Assembly (NCBI GenBank): GCA_045576655.1
Contig: JAZNGW010000004.1
Coordinates: forward strand, 1-64,000
Direction of reading: 5' to 3'
Source: RGIG8745 sp045576655
GTDB taxonomy: Bacteria; Bacteroidota; Bacteroidia; Bacteroidales; Bacteroidaceae
Length of the DNA: 64,000 bases
In this document: positions 44,934-53,289 of the stretch, piece after piece
Layout of the letters: each line of letters starts with the position of its first letter
Numbering within the stretch: the stretch's first letter is position 1
Notes under the pieces: generated by a model
Database searches by the model: none
Told to the model about the DNA's origin: nothing
What the model saw: only the letters and a program-made list of their open reading frames with translations
Made by a program: the position numbers and the translations under genes

Positions 44934-45929
44934 ATGCTCTACCGGAATTACATCCAGAAAACAATAGCGACAAGCAAGTTCACCTTGCCTGTCGTTGCTG
45001 TTTTGTCACTTGTTTTCTGGTTCATGTCAGTCGGGCAGGGCAAAACGCAAATCGCAGCCCCCTCGTTAGGAATGTGGCATCACATACCCGCTTGGGCGAC
45101 AAGCGGATGGGATGCGACTGCCATCGGGTTTCTCTTCTGTCTCCTTGCTGTCTACCTCATGGCAGAGTTTAACAACAAGTTCATCCTGCTACGCATAAGC
45201 TCGCGTATGCTCAGCAGTACACTTGCCGTCCTGCTCACCATGTGTACATTTCTGCATACATTCCAGCCTGCACATATCATTCTTGCGCTCACCATGACGG
45301 CCTACTTTCCGCTGTTTTTCAGTTATCAGCGCACCGACTGCATGCCAATGGTCTATATAGCTTTCATGCTACTGAGCGCGGCATCGCTGTTTTTCCCAAA
45401 ATTCCTGCTTTTCATTCCATTCTTCTGGACGACACTGATCACGCTGCGTGCATTTACCCTCAGAACATTGTGCGCTTCAATATTAGGCGTCATCACACCA
45501 TACTGGATTCTCTTCTCGTTAGCATATATGTCCGGTGACTTTGCCAGCGTTTTTGCCCATTTCATCGGTGATTTTCGGTTCTCACAGCCCGACTATGCTA
45601 TTTGGAGTACACACAATTGGCTCAGTCTTGCCTTAGTCGCCACAATGGGCATTGCAGGAAGCATAAACTTCTACATGCGAAGTCATCTCGACAAAACTCG
45701 CACCAGAACATACATCTACACTGGAATCATCTTGTTTGCGGCCTCAGTCCTATTTCTCCTGTGGGAAACAGCCCATTTCAACGAAATTTTTCCGCTCCTC
45801 ATCATCAACTCATCCATTTTGGCGGGACACCATTTGGCACAGGAATACTCAAGATTTTCAAACATCTACACCATTGCGGTGTGTCTACTCATTGCAAGCG
45901 TTGCATACGCTAATTTCATCGAACTATAA
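44934..45929 (+). CDS. Polytopic membrane protein of unknown function
   Basis: The 331-residue protein has about nine or ten hydrophobic helices spread over its length and few charged residues. Start ATG 44934 is chosen; an in-frame TTG at 44919 is possible. It resembles Bacteroidetes inner-membrane proteins often annotated DUF6427, but I am not certain. It sits 18 bases after purD and 13 bases before a DedA-like gene, so the three may be co-transcribed. Confidence 0.75.
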   Translation: MLYRNYIQKTIATSKFTLPVVAVLSLVFWFMSVGQGKTQIAAPSLGMWHHIPAWATSGWDATAIGFLFCLLAVYLMAEFNNKFILLRISSRMLSSTLAVLLTMCTFLHTFQPAHIILALTMTAYFPLFFSYQRTDCMPMVYIAFMLLSAASLFFPKFLLFIPFFWTTLITLRAFTLRTLCASILGVITPYWILFSLAYMSGDFASVFAHFIGDFRFSQPDYAIWSTHNWLSLALVATMGIAGSINFYMRSHLDKTRTRTYIYTGIILFAASVLFLLWETAHFNEIFPLLIINSSILAGHHLAQEYSRFSNIYTIAVCLLIASVAYANFIEL

Positions 45930-45942
45930 AACGTGATTAAAA

Positions 45943-46407
45943 ATGGAAGCACTCAACGCAATCTTTATTGAATACGGCTACTTCGGTATGGCTATGGCTG
46001 CCTTCCTCGCAGGAACATTCGTCCCTTTCAGCAGCGAGGCTGTATTGGCAGCGTTACTTGCCATGAGCAGTATGGACCCATGGCTCACTATTGCTTGGGC
46101 CTCCGTGGGCAACATCGCCGGAAGCATGTTCAACTACTACATAGGCAGGTTTGGCAACACCAGAACCATAGCCAAGTGGCTCAAAGTAAAGGAAAAAAGA
46201 ATCGTAAAAGCAAAAGAATTTGTCGAAAGACGAGGCTCATGGATAGCAATCTTCACATTCCTGCCTATCCTGGGCACAGCAATAGCCGTAGCGATGGGAA
46301 TGCTTCGCATCAACATCTTCAAGGTGCTCTTTTTCACGACGGTAGGCAAGGTGGTACGATATATCATCGTAGGATATACCGTTATAGTTCTCAAAGGAGC
46401 TGTATAA
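45943..46407 (+). CDS. DedA/YqaA-family membrane protein
   Basis: The 154-residue protein has a SNARE-associated (DedA-like) core: F.GTFVPFSSEAVLAALL, GNIAGSMFNYYIGRFG and FLPILGTAIAVAMGMLRI. It is the short YqaA type. Relatives act in membrane lipid handling and in maintaining the proton motive force. It ends only 4 bp before the convergent pdxB gene. Confidence 0.85.
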   Translation: MEALNAIFIEYGYFGMAMAAFLAGTFVPFSSEAVLAALLAMSSMDPWLTIAWASVGNIAGSMFNYYIGRFGNTRTIAKWLKVKEKRIVKAKEFVERRGSWIAIFTFLPILGTAIAVAMGMLRINIFKVLFFTTVGKVVRYIIVGYTVIVLKGAV

Positions 46408-46411
46408 TCCG

Positions 46412-47422
46412 CTACTCCTCTCTACGCAACGGATAGTTGCCACGTAACCACTCAAAACGTTCAGGCGAACTCTTTAGGCGCTCCGTATCTTCCAACGGAT
46501 TGTACAGTTGAAGCGCGCGCTCGAAAAGATTCGTAGACGTAGGGCGCAAATTCTCAGGCAACTCAGGCGGACAGACCTCAAGCGAGAAAGGTTTGCCGAA
46601 AAACTCACACACAGCCTGCAAAGACATCCTTGTGGCGTTAGCCTTGCCGTCGGCAGAATAGCCCGCAATATGCGGAGTAGCTATGACTGCACGGCGCAAC
46701 AAATCAAGATTAATTTTAGGCTCTCCCTCCCAAGTGTCAACCACAGCATCACGCACCAGCCCACTGTCAATAGCACGAACAAGCGCATCATTATCAACAA
46801 CCTCGCCCCGACTTGAATTTATTATCAGCGGACGCTTTTTCAGAGAAGAGAAGAACGTCTCATCTGCAAGATGATAGGTAGAATACGCTCCGTCCCTAAC
46901 CAGCGGAGTATGGAACGTGATAATGTCAGCCTCTGCTGCAATGCGTTCAAGACTAACGAACTCGCCCTCTGCACCATTATCCTCCAACGGAGGGTCGCAC
47001 CTAAGAACATTCATGCCCACAGCAGCCAGGTCGGCAGCCACAAGACTTCCCACGTGTCCCACGCCGACAACACCTACCGTTAAGTCGGGACTCAACATGT
47101 CAAGAACCAACAAGCTGTTATGCACATATTGGCGCACCGACGACGCATTACATCCTGGGCAGTTTGTCCAAATAATCCCCGCCTCATACAAATAGTCCGT
47201 GTCTATATGATCGTAGCCGATAGTCGCCGTGACCACTAAACGCACATTCGACCCATCAAGCAAACTTCGGTTACATATCGTGCGCGTCCTGATAATCAGA
47301 GCGTCGGCGTCCTTCACATCTGCAGCAGTGATGCTACCGCCGTTCATATACACCACCTGATCCGCAATCTGCTCAATCTGTCCCTGTATGTAAGGAATCT
47401 TATCGTCTACAACTACTTTCAT
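46412..47422 (-). CDS. pdxB: Erythronate-4-phosphate dehydrogenase
   Basis: The enzyme, 336 residues from ATG 47422, oxidises 4-phosphoerythronate in pyridoxal phosphate synthesis. It shows MKVVVDDKIPYI at the N-terminus, the NAD-binding GVVGVGHVGS, TFHTPLVRDG, the catalytic NSSRGEVVD and VVDTWEGEP, and the PdxB-type HIAGYSADGKANAT. The longer frame upstream to 47488 precedes the -7 box and is not likely translated. Confidence 0.92.
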   Translation of the reverse strand: MKVVVDDKIPYIQGQIEQIADQVVYMNGGSITAADVKDADALIIRTRTICNRSLLDGSNVRLVVTATIGYDHIDTDYLYEAGIIWTNCPGCNASSVRQYVHNSLLVLDMLSPDLTVGVVGVGHVGSLVAADLAAVGMNVLRCDPPLEDNGAEGEFVSLERIAAEADIITFHTPLVRDGAYSTYHLADETFFSSLKKRPLIINSSRGEVVDNDALVRAIDSGLVRDAVVDTWEGEPKINLDLLRRAVIATPHIAGYSADGKANATRMSLQAVCEFFGKPFSLEVCPPELPENLRPTSTNLFERALQLYNPLEDTERLKSSPERFEWLRGNYPLRREE

Positions 47423-47427
47423 GCGAG

Positions 47428-47435
47428 CAAAGTTA
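47428..47435 (-). promoter_or_regulatory. -7 box of pdxB
   Basis: TAACTTTG on the minus strand fits TAnnTTTG and ends only 5 bases before the pdxB ATG at 47422, so the message would have almost no leader. Confidence 0.55.
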
Positions 47436-47517
47436 GTAATTTTGGCACAAACGGTTGTGTTTCTCGGAAAGTTTATATAGATTTGCATTAGAATGTATAT
47501 TAAAAACCATAACAGCT

Positions 47518-48123
47518 ATGACCTTTACACAACGATGCATGCCTATCTTCGACCAGGTGATCATTGATTACCACAAGATAGACGATGTGGATCAACCTAT
47601 CAACAACCCTTACGAACAGGGCACTATTGAATACTATCTTTACGTAAAGAACTGGATTGACACCGTACAGTGGCATTTTGAGGACATCATCCGTGACCCG
47701 CAAATCGATCCAGAGGCAGCACTCGTGCTCAAGCGCCGCATCGACAAGAGCAATCAGGACAGAACGGACTTAGTCGAGATGATTGACAGTTACTTCCTCG
47801 ACACATACAAGGACATCAAGATTCTCGAAAACGCGACTATCAATACAGAAAGTCCAGCTTGGGCAATCGACAGACTCAGCATCCTCGCCCTGAAGATCTA
47901 CCACATGAAGGAGCAGACTGAGCGCAACGACGCATCGGAGGAACACCTCGCACAGTGCAAAAAGAAATTAGATGTGCTTCTCGAACAGCAAAAGGACCTC
48001 TCCACTGCTATCGACCAACTAATTGCAGATATAGAAGCAGGCCGTAAGTACATGAAGGTATACAAGCAGATGAAGATGTACAACGACCCTAGCACAAACC
48101 CAATCCTTTACGGAAAGAAATAA
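47518..48123 (+). CDS. DUF4254 protein
   Basis: The 201-residue soluble protein matches DUF4254: PINNPYEQGTIEYYLY, KNWIDTVQWHFEDIIRDPQIDP and RRIDKSNQDRTDLVE. A coiled-coil-like C-terminal helix (about 135-185) follows. ATG 47518 is the natural family start; the upstream frame to 47455 overlaps the pdxB promoter. In Bacteroidetes it commonly sits next to a GT9 glycosyltransferase, as here, but its role is unknown. Confidence 0.85.
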   Translation: MTFTQRCMPIFDQVIIDYHKIDDVDQPINNPYEQGTIEYYLYVKNWIDTVQWHFEDIIRDPQIDPEAALVLKRRIDKSNQDRTDLVEMIDSYFLDTYKDIKILENATINTESPAWAIDRLSILALKIYHMKEQTERNDASEEHLAQCKKKLDVLLEQQKDLSTAIDQLIADIEAGRKYMKVYKQMKMYNDPSTNPILYGKK

Positions 48124-48144
48124 GCCCGTCAGAAACAATACGTA

Positions 48145-48170
48145 GGGGCATCCCCAGCGGATGCCCTTTT
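48145..48170 (+). terminator. Terminator between the DUF4254 and GT9 genes
   Basis: GGGCATCC (48146-48153) and GGATGCCC (48159-48166) form a perfect stem with a 5-nt loop, followed by TTTTCT. It has the same stem sequence as the terminator at 40577. Confidence 0.75.
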
Positions 48171-48187
48171 CTATAACACCACATCAA

Positions 48188-49213
48188 ATGAAAAAGCTTC
48201 TCGTCATAAGATTTTCCGCTATGGGCGATGTTGCCATGACTGTGCCTGTAATACACTCACTGGCATCACAACACCCCGAACTCCGAATCACCGTAATGAC
48301 ACGCAGCCGCTTTGCACCCATGTTCCAATGGACACCCGCAAATGTCGAGGTGATGCCTGTGGATCTTGAAAATTACAGCGGAATCCTCGGACTCGGACGA
48401 CTTTATAGCGAACTTAAGAGAAAGGGATATGACACAGTGGCTGACCTGCACGACGTACTGCGAACCAAATATTTGCGCTTACGCTTCAAGATGAACGGAA
48501 CGAAGGTTGCAGTAATTGACAAAGGGCGAAAAGAAAAGAAAGCGCTCTTGGGCAACGGACTGACCAGCGAACCTCTCAAACCAATGACAGAGCGCTACAA
48601 GGAAGTATTCAATCAGTTAGGTTACGACTTCACGCTTGATTACAAGCAAGCCTTCAATCCGCTGACAGAGAACTTCAACGTGATCAACTCTGCCATAGGG
48701 CCCAAAGCAGAAGGGGCTAAATGGGTGGGAATAGCGCCATTTGCCGCCCACGACGGCAAAATCTACCCTCTGGAGCAGATGAAGACTGTAGCAGAGAGCT
48801 TTGCCCAACAAGGATGCAAAGTATTGCTCTTCGGCGCAGGCAAAAAAGAAAGTTCCATACTCCAGTCATGGGAAGGCGAAAACATCACATCCACCTGCGG
48901 ACTTCTTGGCGGACTACACAACGAGATTCTGCTTATGAGCAAACTTGATTTGATGATAGCTATGGACTCAGCCAATATGCACATAGCATCAATAGTAGGC
49001 ACACCCGTACTCTCCGTATGGGGAGCCACACACCCCAAAGCAGGCTTCACCGGATGGGGGCAAACAGCCAGCAGAAGTGTCCAGCTCGACCTCCCTTGCC
49101 GCCCATGCTCCATCTACGGCAACAAACCTTGCCAGTTTGGCGACTACCGTTGCTTAAACGGCATAGCCCCCGCAGTCATCGTGGAAAAAGGAATTAGTAT
49201 CATCAACAACTAA
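48188..49213 (+). CDS. GT9 glycosyltransferase (heptosyltransferase-like)
   Basis: The 341-residue protein starts KKLLVIRFSAMGDVAMTVPV, the typical N-terminus of ADP-heptose:LPS heptosyltransferases. The sugar-nucleotide region reads VGIAPFAAHDGKIYPLEQM, then LMIAMDSANMHIASIVGTPVLSVWGATHP. It would add a heptose or related sugar to lipooligosaccharide core. The next gene, 3 bp downstream, is a lipid A acyltransferase, consistent with a lipopolysaccharide unit. Confidence 0.92.
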   Translation: MKKLLVIRFSAMGDVAMTVPVIHSLASQHPELRITVMTRSRFAPMFQWTPANVEVMPVDLENYSGILGLGRLYSELKRKGYDTVADLHDVLRTKYLRLRFKMNGTKVAVIDKGRKEKKALLGNGLTSEPLKPMTERYKEVFNQLGYDFTLDYKQAFNPLTENFNVINSAIGPKAEGAKWVGIAPFAAHDGKIYPLEQMKTVAESFAQQGCKVLLFGAGKKESSILQSWEGENITSTCGLLGGLHNEILLMSKLDLMIAMDSANMHIASIVGTPVLSVWGATHPKAGFTGWGQTASRSVQLDLPCRPCSIYGNKPCQFGDYRCLNGIAPAVIVEKGISIINN

Positions 49214-49216
49214 ACA

Positions 49217-50107
49217 ATGGCATACCATTTTTTCTATGGCCTCTTTTGGCTAATATCGCTACTACCGCTGAGAATGCTCTATATACTCTCCGATCTCGTA
49301 TATCCGATTGTAAAACGCATGTACCGCAGAAAGGTTGTCGACGATAACCTCGCAAAGTCGTTCCCCGATAAGTCAAAAGAAGAACGCGACAAGATTGCCA
49401 ACGACTTCTACCATCAGTTATGCGACTACTTCGCCGAGGACATCAAACTTTTCTCCATTTCCCAAAAGGAGATGACAAGGCGTATGACTTTCAGCGGACT
49501 CGAACATATCAAAGAAGGATTCGACAACGGCAAGGACTACATGTTTGCCTATCTCGGTCACTTCGGCAACTGGGAGTGGATTGCATCGTTGCAGTACTGG
49601 ATGCCATATGCACACTGCTCGCAGATATACCATCCGCTATACAACAAGGTATCCGACCGCATTTTCCTCAAATTACGCGAGCAATACGGCGGCGAGTGCA
49701 TCCCTATGAAGAAGACCCTGCGTCGCATACTCGAAATAAAGAAAAACGGCGAGAACGTCGTCGTAGGTTTTATCAGCGACCAGCAGCCTAAATGGGAAAG
49801 CATACACCACTTCACCCCGTTCCTCAATCGCGAAACAGCCGTATTCACAGGCACAGAGGTACTGGCCAAGAAACTCGGAGCCATGGTTTACTACGCCCAT
49901 GTGACACGCCCTCGCCGAGGATACTATCACTGCGAATTTATCCCTATGACGCACACCCCTGCAGAACTTCCCGACTTTGACCTCACCGACCAGTACATGA
50001 AGATGCTTGAAGAGGACATCCGCACAACTCCACACATGTGGCTGTGGACACACAAGCGATGGCGAAGAACCAAGGAGGAATGGATTAAGCGACAGAAGAA
50101 CAATTAG
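49217..50107 (+). CDS. Lipid A acyltransferase (LpxL/HtrB family)
   Basis: The 296-residue protein has an N-terminal membrane anchor (residues about 5-28) and the catalytic HX4E motif HFGNWE (H115, E120). Further motifs are FISDQQPK and TGTEVLAKKLGA. It would add a late acyl chain to lipid A at the inner membrane. Which chain cannot be said from sequence. It is in the same run as the GT9 gene and is followed without gap by yidD. Confidence 0.92.
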   Translation: MAYHFFYGLFWLISLLPLRMLYILSDLVYPIVKRMYRRKVVDDNLAKSFPDKSKEERDKIANDFYHQLCDYFAEDIKLFSISQKEMTRRMTFSGLEHIKEGFDNGKDYMFAYLGHFGNWEWIASLQYWMPYAHCSQIYHPLYNKVSDRIFLKLREQYGGECIPMKKTLRRILEIKKNGENVVVGFISDQQPKWESIHHFTPFLNRETAVFTGTEVLAKKLGAMVYYAHVTRPRRGYYHCEFIPMTHTPAELPDFDLTDQYMKMLEEDIRTTPHMWLWTHKRWRRTKEEWIKRQKNN

Positions 50108-50381
50108 CAACAAAGAAAACATCCATAAAAAACACACACATCTGCACGTCATCAAATACATAACCAAAGCCATTGAATACTTGCTGCTGTTGCCCATCTA
50201 CTTCTACCGCAACTGCATATCTCCCCTCACGCCTCCATCGTGCAGGTTCACCCCTACGTGTTCGCAGTATGCCGTCGAGGCCATAAAGAAGCACGGTCCT
50301 TTCCGCGGCCTCTACCTCGCCATACGCCGCATACTCCGATGCCACCCCTGGGGAGGACACGGATATGACCCCGTACCATGA
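50103..50381 (+). CDS. yidD: Membrane protein insertion efficiency factor YidD (start uncertain)
   Basis: The conserved part reads LLPIYFYRNCISPLTPPSCRF, PTCSQYAVEAIKKHG and RRILRCHPWGGHGYDPVP, a clear YidD. YidD helps YidC-dependent membrane insertion. There is no ATG, GTG or TTG codon in frame between the acyltransferase stop and the conserved region. Candidates are ATT 50103, which overlaps the upstream stop, CTG 50142, or ATG 50007 inside the acyltransferase gene. The last would add a long hydrophilic extension. The stop overlaps the next start (ATGA). Bacteroidetes usually place yidD after rnpA on the same strand; here rnpA is convergent. Confidence 0.85.
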   Translation: MSNKENIHKKHTHLHVIKYITKAIEYLLLLPIYFYRNCISPLTPPSCRFTPTCSQYAVEAIKKHGPFRGLYLAIRRILRCHPWGGHGYDPVP

Positions 50382-51019
50382 AAATCGACATACATACACA
50401 CCGTCACTGCCATTCCCCGCAAACAATAAGCATAAGAAATCTTATGCCAGGCGAAGCGTGGAGCCCCGAACCGTACTGCTCGGTAGGACTGCATCCCTGG
50501 AACATCAACGCTGAATGGAAGAGCGAAATGGACAAAGTGCGCACAGCTGCGACAGCGAAAAACGTCCTGTTCATCGGCGAAACAGGACTTGACAAATTGC
50601 GCGGAGCAGATCCCAAGCTGCAAGAAACGATCTTCATCGAACACATCCGAATATCCGAATCAGTAGGCAAACCGCTCATCATCCATTGCGTAAAAGCATT
50701 CGACGAAATCATAGCTCTGCGAAAAAAGACGCGCCCACAGCAGCAATGGATTATACATGGATTCAGGGGCAAACCTCAACAAGCACGACAACTGCTCGAC
50801 AACGGTTTCCAGCTCTCTTTTGGCGAACACTTCAATGCCGACAGCCTCGACCTCGCATTTCATCGGCATTCTTTATGGCTGGAAACTGACGAAAGCCCCC
50901 ATTCCATCGACGAAATCTACGAAGCAGCATCTAAGAGCCTAAACATCTCCTCCGCCGTTTTGGAGCAGGAAATAAGCAGCAACATCCATCTCTCTGCAAC
51001 GTTCGCACTAATCATCTGA
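50378..51019 (+). CDS. TatD-related metal-dependent hydrolase
   Basis: The 213-residue protein has the start IDIHTHRH, then GLHPWNI, FIGETGLDK, IIHCVKAFDEI, IHGFRG and ETDESP, the metal-binding landmarks of the TatD amidohydrolase family. It is shorter than E. coli TatD (260). TatD proteins are Mg-dependent nucleases; a D-aminoacyl-type role has also been proposed for relatives. It overlaps yidD by 4 bases. Confidence 0.88.
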   Translation: MKIDIHTHRHCHSPQTISIRNLMPGEAWSPEPYCSVGLHPWNINAEWKSEMDKVRTAATAKNVLFIGETGLDKLRGADPKLQETIFIEHIRISESVGKPLIIHCVKAFDEIIALRKKTRPQQQWIIHGFRGKPQQARQLLDNGFQLSFGEHFNADSLDLAFHRHSLWLETDESPHSIDEIYEAASKSLNISSAVLEQEISSNIHLSATFALII

Positions 51020-51083
51020 ATAAGAAGAGGCAACCGTCCATAGCCTGTCGGAGAAAACTGCTGCACAGGAGTAAAAGTTTCAA

Positions 51084-51167
51084 ACTTAGACTAAGTTTAT
51101 ACAAACTCAGGCTGAATCTATACAGACTTAGACTAAGTTTATACGTACTTAAGCTAAGCACGAAACA
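51084..51167. repeat. 21-bp phased array, family B (copy B3), 4 units, inverted
   Basis: Units start at 51084, 51105, 51126 and 51147 with cores CTTAGACTAAG, CTCAGGCTGAA, CTTAGACTAAG and CTTAAGCTAAG. Read on the minus strand it ends CTTAGTCTAAGTTTGAAAC, the same end as copies B1 and B2, so it is inverted relative to them. It lies between the convergent tatD-like and rnpA genes. Confidence 0.85.
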
Positions 51168-51210
51168 AAGAGTATGGTATTAAGAACTACGGGAACAGCC
51201 AAAACAATAA

Positions 51211-51618
51211 TCAATCCTGACAATTATTATCTTCGATCTTGCGGATAACCTGCTCCTCTATTCTGACAAGGATTTTCTTCACGCTTCGCGCAACATTTGC
51301 CGAAGCTAAAGGTTTGTCAGCAATGCAGACAAATGCAATCGCCAAAGAATAGGGTTTGCTCTCAAGCGCTTTCCAGATAACATGCTTATTCAAGCGATAA
51401 GCCTCGCGCACCTGACGCTTCATTCGGTTACGATCGACAGCATGACGAAAACGACGTTTGGGAACACTAATTAAAATGGATGCCGGAACACTCTCCCTTT
51501 CAACAGGCATACACACGGCACGCAGAGGGTAAACAGCCATAGAGGTGTTGCCGCCAGCAAACAATTTGTCAATTACACGTTTGCTACAAATACGTTCTGC
51601 CTTGCTGAAAGAATACAT
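51211..51618 (-). CDS. rnpA: Ribonuclease P protein component
   Basis: The 135-residue basic protein binds RNase P RNA and aids tRNA 5' maturation. The signature is SVPKRRFRHAVDRNRMKRQVREAYR (shown in part), preceded by FSKAERICSKRVIDKLF. It lies 41 bp downstream of hemD on the same strand. It is not next to rpmH as in many bacteria, which is usual in Bacteroidetes. Confidence 0.94.
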   Translation of the reverse strand: MYSFSKAERICSKRVIDKLFAGGNTSMAVYPLRAVCMPVERESVPASILISVPKRRFRHAVDRNRMKRQVREAYRLNKHVIWKALESKPYSLAIAFVCIADKPLASANVARSVKKILVRIEEQVIRKIEDNNCQD

Positions 51619-51659
51619 TGTGGACTGTGCGTAAGGGTTCAGAACTACGATCCCCAGCG

Positions 51660-52397
51660 TTACGCGCGGTTCTTGACATAGTGTTCAATCATGGCTGGCA
51701 CAGAACGAAGTTCCGGAGTCGGACGCAAATCTACGCGCAATCCGCGTTCTTCTGCCGCCTTGATTGTCTTTTCGCCAAGACATGCGATAGCAATGTCGCC
51801 TTGCTGGAAGTCTGGAAAATTCTTAAGCAAAGAGTTGATTCCTTCCGGACTGAAGAAGACAAGCATATTGTAGTCGAACCTCTCATCAGCAGCGAAATCA
51901 TTGCTGACGGTATAGTACATCACAGCCTCGCTATGGAACACGCCGAGACTGTCAAGCCAATTCTTGATGTCATCAGTATGCACAGACGACTGCGGAAGGA
52001 AATACTTCTCTGTCTTATGCTTCATGATAAACGGCGCCAAATCATGCACCTTACCAGTTGGGCTGATAAAAATCTTGCGCTTTCTATACTGCACATACTT
52101 CACGATATAGTGTGCCACAGTCTCCGACACGCAGAAATACTTCATGTCGTCAGGAATGTTTACGCGCAAGTCCTTGCATAGGTTGAAGAAATGATCGATA
52201 GCATGGCGAGAAGTGAAGATAATTGCAGTATGATCAAGTATTGAGACCTTCTGCTGGCGGAAATCTTTTGCCTCCATCGGCTCCACCTTAATGAACGGTC
52301 TGAAGACCATATCAATTCCATACTTATTAGCAACATCGAAATACGGAGACTTCTCAGTCTGCGGTTTAGGTTGCGATACTAAAATCTTAATTGCCAT
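51660..52397 (-). CDS. hemD: Uroporphyrinogen-III synthase
   Basis: The 245-residue enzyme closes hydroxymethylbilane to uroporphyrinogen III in haem synthesis. HemD sequences diverge widely. Here the pattern is ILVSQPKPQ at the N-terminus, IFTSRHAIDHFF, YCVSETVAHY, VMYYTVSND, VFFSPEGINSLLKNFP and IACLGEKTIKAAEERGLRVD. The DUF4271 - hemD - rnpA order is the usual one in Bacteroidetes. Confidence 0.9.
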   Translation of the reverse strand: MAIKILVSQPKPQTEKSPYFDVANKYGIDMVFRPFIKVEPMEAKDFRQQKVSILDHTAIIFTSRHAIDHFFNLCKDLRVNIPDDMKYFCVSETVAHYIVKYVQYRKRKIFISPTGKVHDLAPFIMKHKTEKYFLPQSSVHTDDIKNWLDSLGVFHSEAVMYYTVSNDFAADERFDYNMLVFFSPEGINSLLKNFPDFQQGDIAIACLGEKTIKAAEERGLRVDLRPTPELRSVPAMIEHYVKNRA

Positions 52398-52452
52398 TAT
52401 TTCAACTACCGATTAAAAAAATAATATATTGAGTCTCAGCCCACTCCTTATT

Positions 52453-53280
52453 TCATAACAAATTCGAGCAGAAACGCCACACTAAAAGCAACGGTAACAC
52501 TTCCACGTTGCAAAAGTACAAAAAAATCAACAAAAATCCTTCTTTTTTAGAACAGAAGTTAACATATAGTCTGTAAAATATGCAAATTTTACACAAAACC
52601 AGCACCCCTAATAAGCAATATGTTACAACCGATTTGTCTACTTCGGAATAGACTTCCACAAGCGACACAGGAAAGAGGAAAAGCGATACGGCTGAACACA
52701 AAAGGAAAAACGATGACAGCCATTTCGCATTAGCGTCACGGCTGAAAAACACCCCGTTCACAAAGGCATAAACAGCAGTCTTCATAACAAGCAGCAGGAC
52801 TATTACTGCAAAAGAAACGCCTAAAGTCGGGAAAAGGTTCCCTGCCTCATAATATATTCCATCTGCACCGTTAATCGCAAGGCGGTTGCAAAACATTATT
52901 GCCAACGACAAGCACGACACGGTTGTGAGCAACACCGTATTTCGCACCTCACTTCGCAGCACCTCGGCATCGCCCCCTGTGTATGCACGTCTGCGGCTGA
53001 AGAACTCTCTGATTCTATGGGCAAAGAAATACTTGCTATTGCCAATGACGTACGCCATAATGCAGAACATGAGCAGAAACAGCCCGACAACCACATCATT
53101 GTCGCCAACACGCTCTGTCCGATGCTGCCCCTGCACTCCTTGCGGCTGATGCGGGACAACGCCCGACAGGTCCACGTTGCCGACAAACAGCACCTCCTGC
53201 GACATATCCTGGCATATACCGTCGTTTGCCGACCATGCGGACGGCATAGCTGCTGATAATGTGTCTGCCACCTGTATCAC
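52453..53280 (-). CDS. DUF4271 membrane protein
   Basis: The 275-residue protein has a hydrophilic N-terminal part (residues 1-63) followed by about seven hydrophobic helices. The context immediately before hemD and the YFFAHRIREFF segment fit DUF4271, a Bacteroidetes-specific membrane family. Its function is unknown. It lies 9 bp downstream of the LOG-family gene, so metK-LOG-DUF4271-hemD-rnpA may form one long minus-strand transcript. Confidence 0.8.
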   Translation of the reverse strand: MIQVADTLSAAMPSAWSANDGICQDMSQEVLFVGNVDLSGVVPHQPQGVQGQHRTERVGDNDVVVGLFLLMFCIMAYVIGNSKYFFAHRIREFFSRRRAYTGGDAEVLRSEVRNTVLLTTVSCLSLAIMFCNRLAINGADGIYYEAGNLFPTLGVSFAVIVLLLVMKTAVYAFVNGVFFSRDANAKWLSSFFLLCSAVSLFLFPVSLVEVYSEVDKSVVTYCLLGVLVLCKICIFYRLYVNFCSKKEGFLLIFLYFCNVEVLPLLLVWRFCSNLL

Positions 53281-53289
53281 CTTTCTGCA

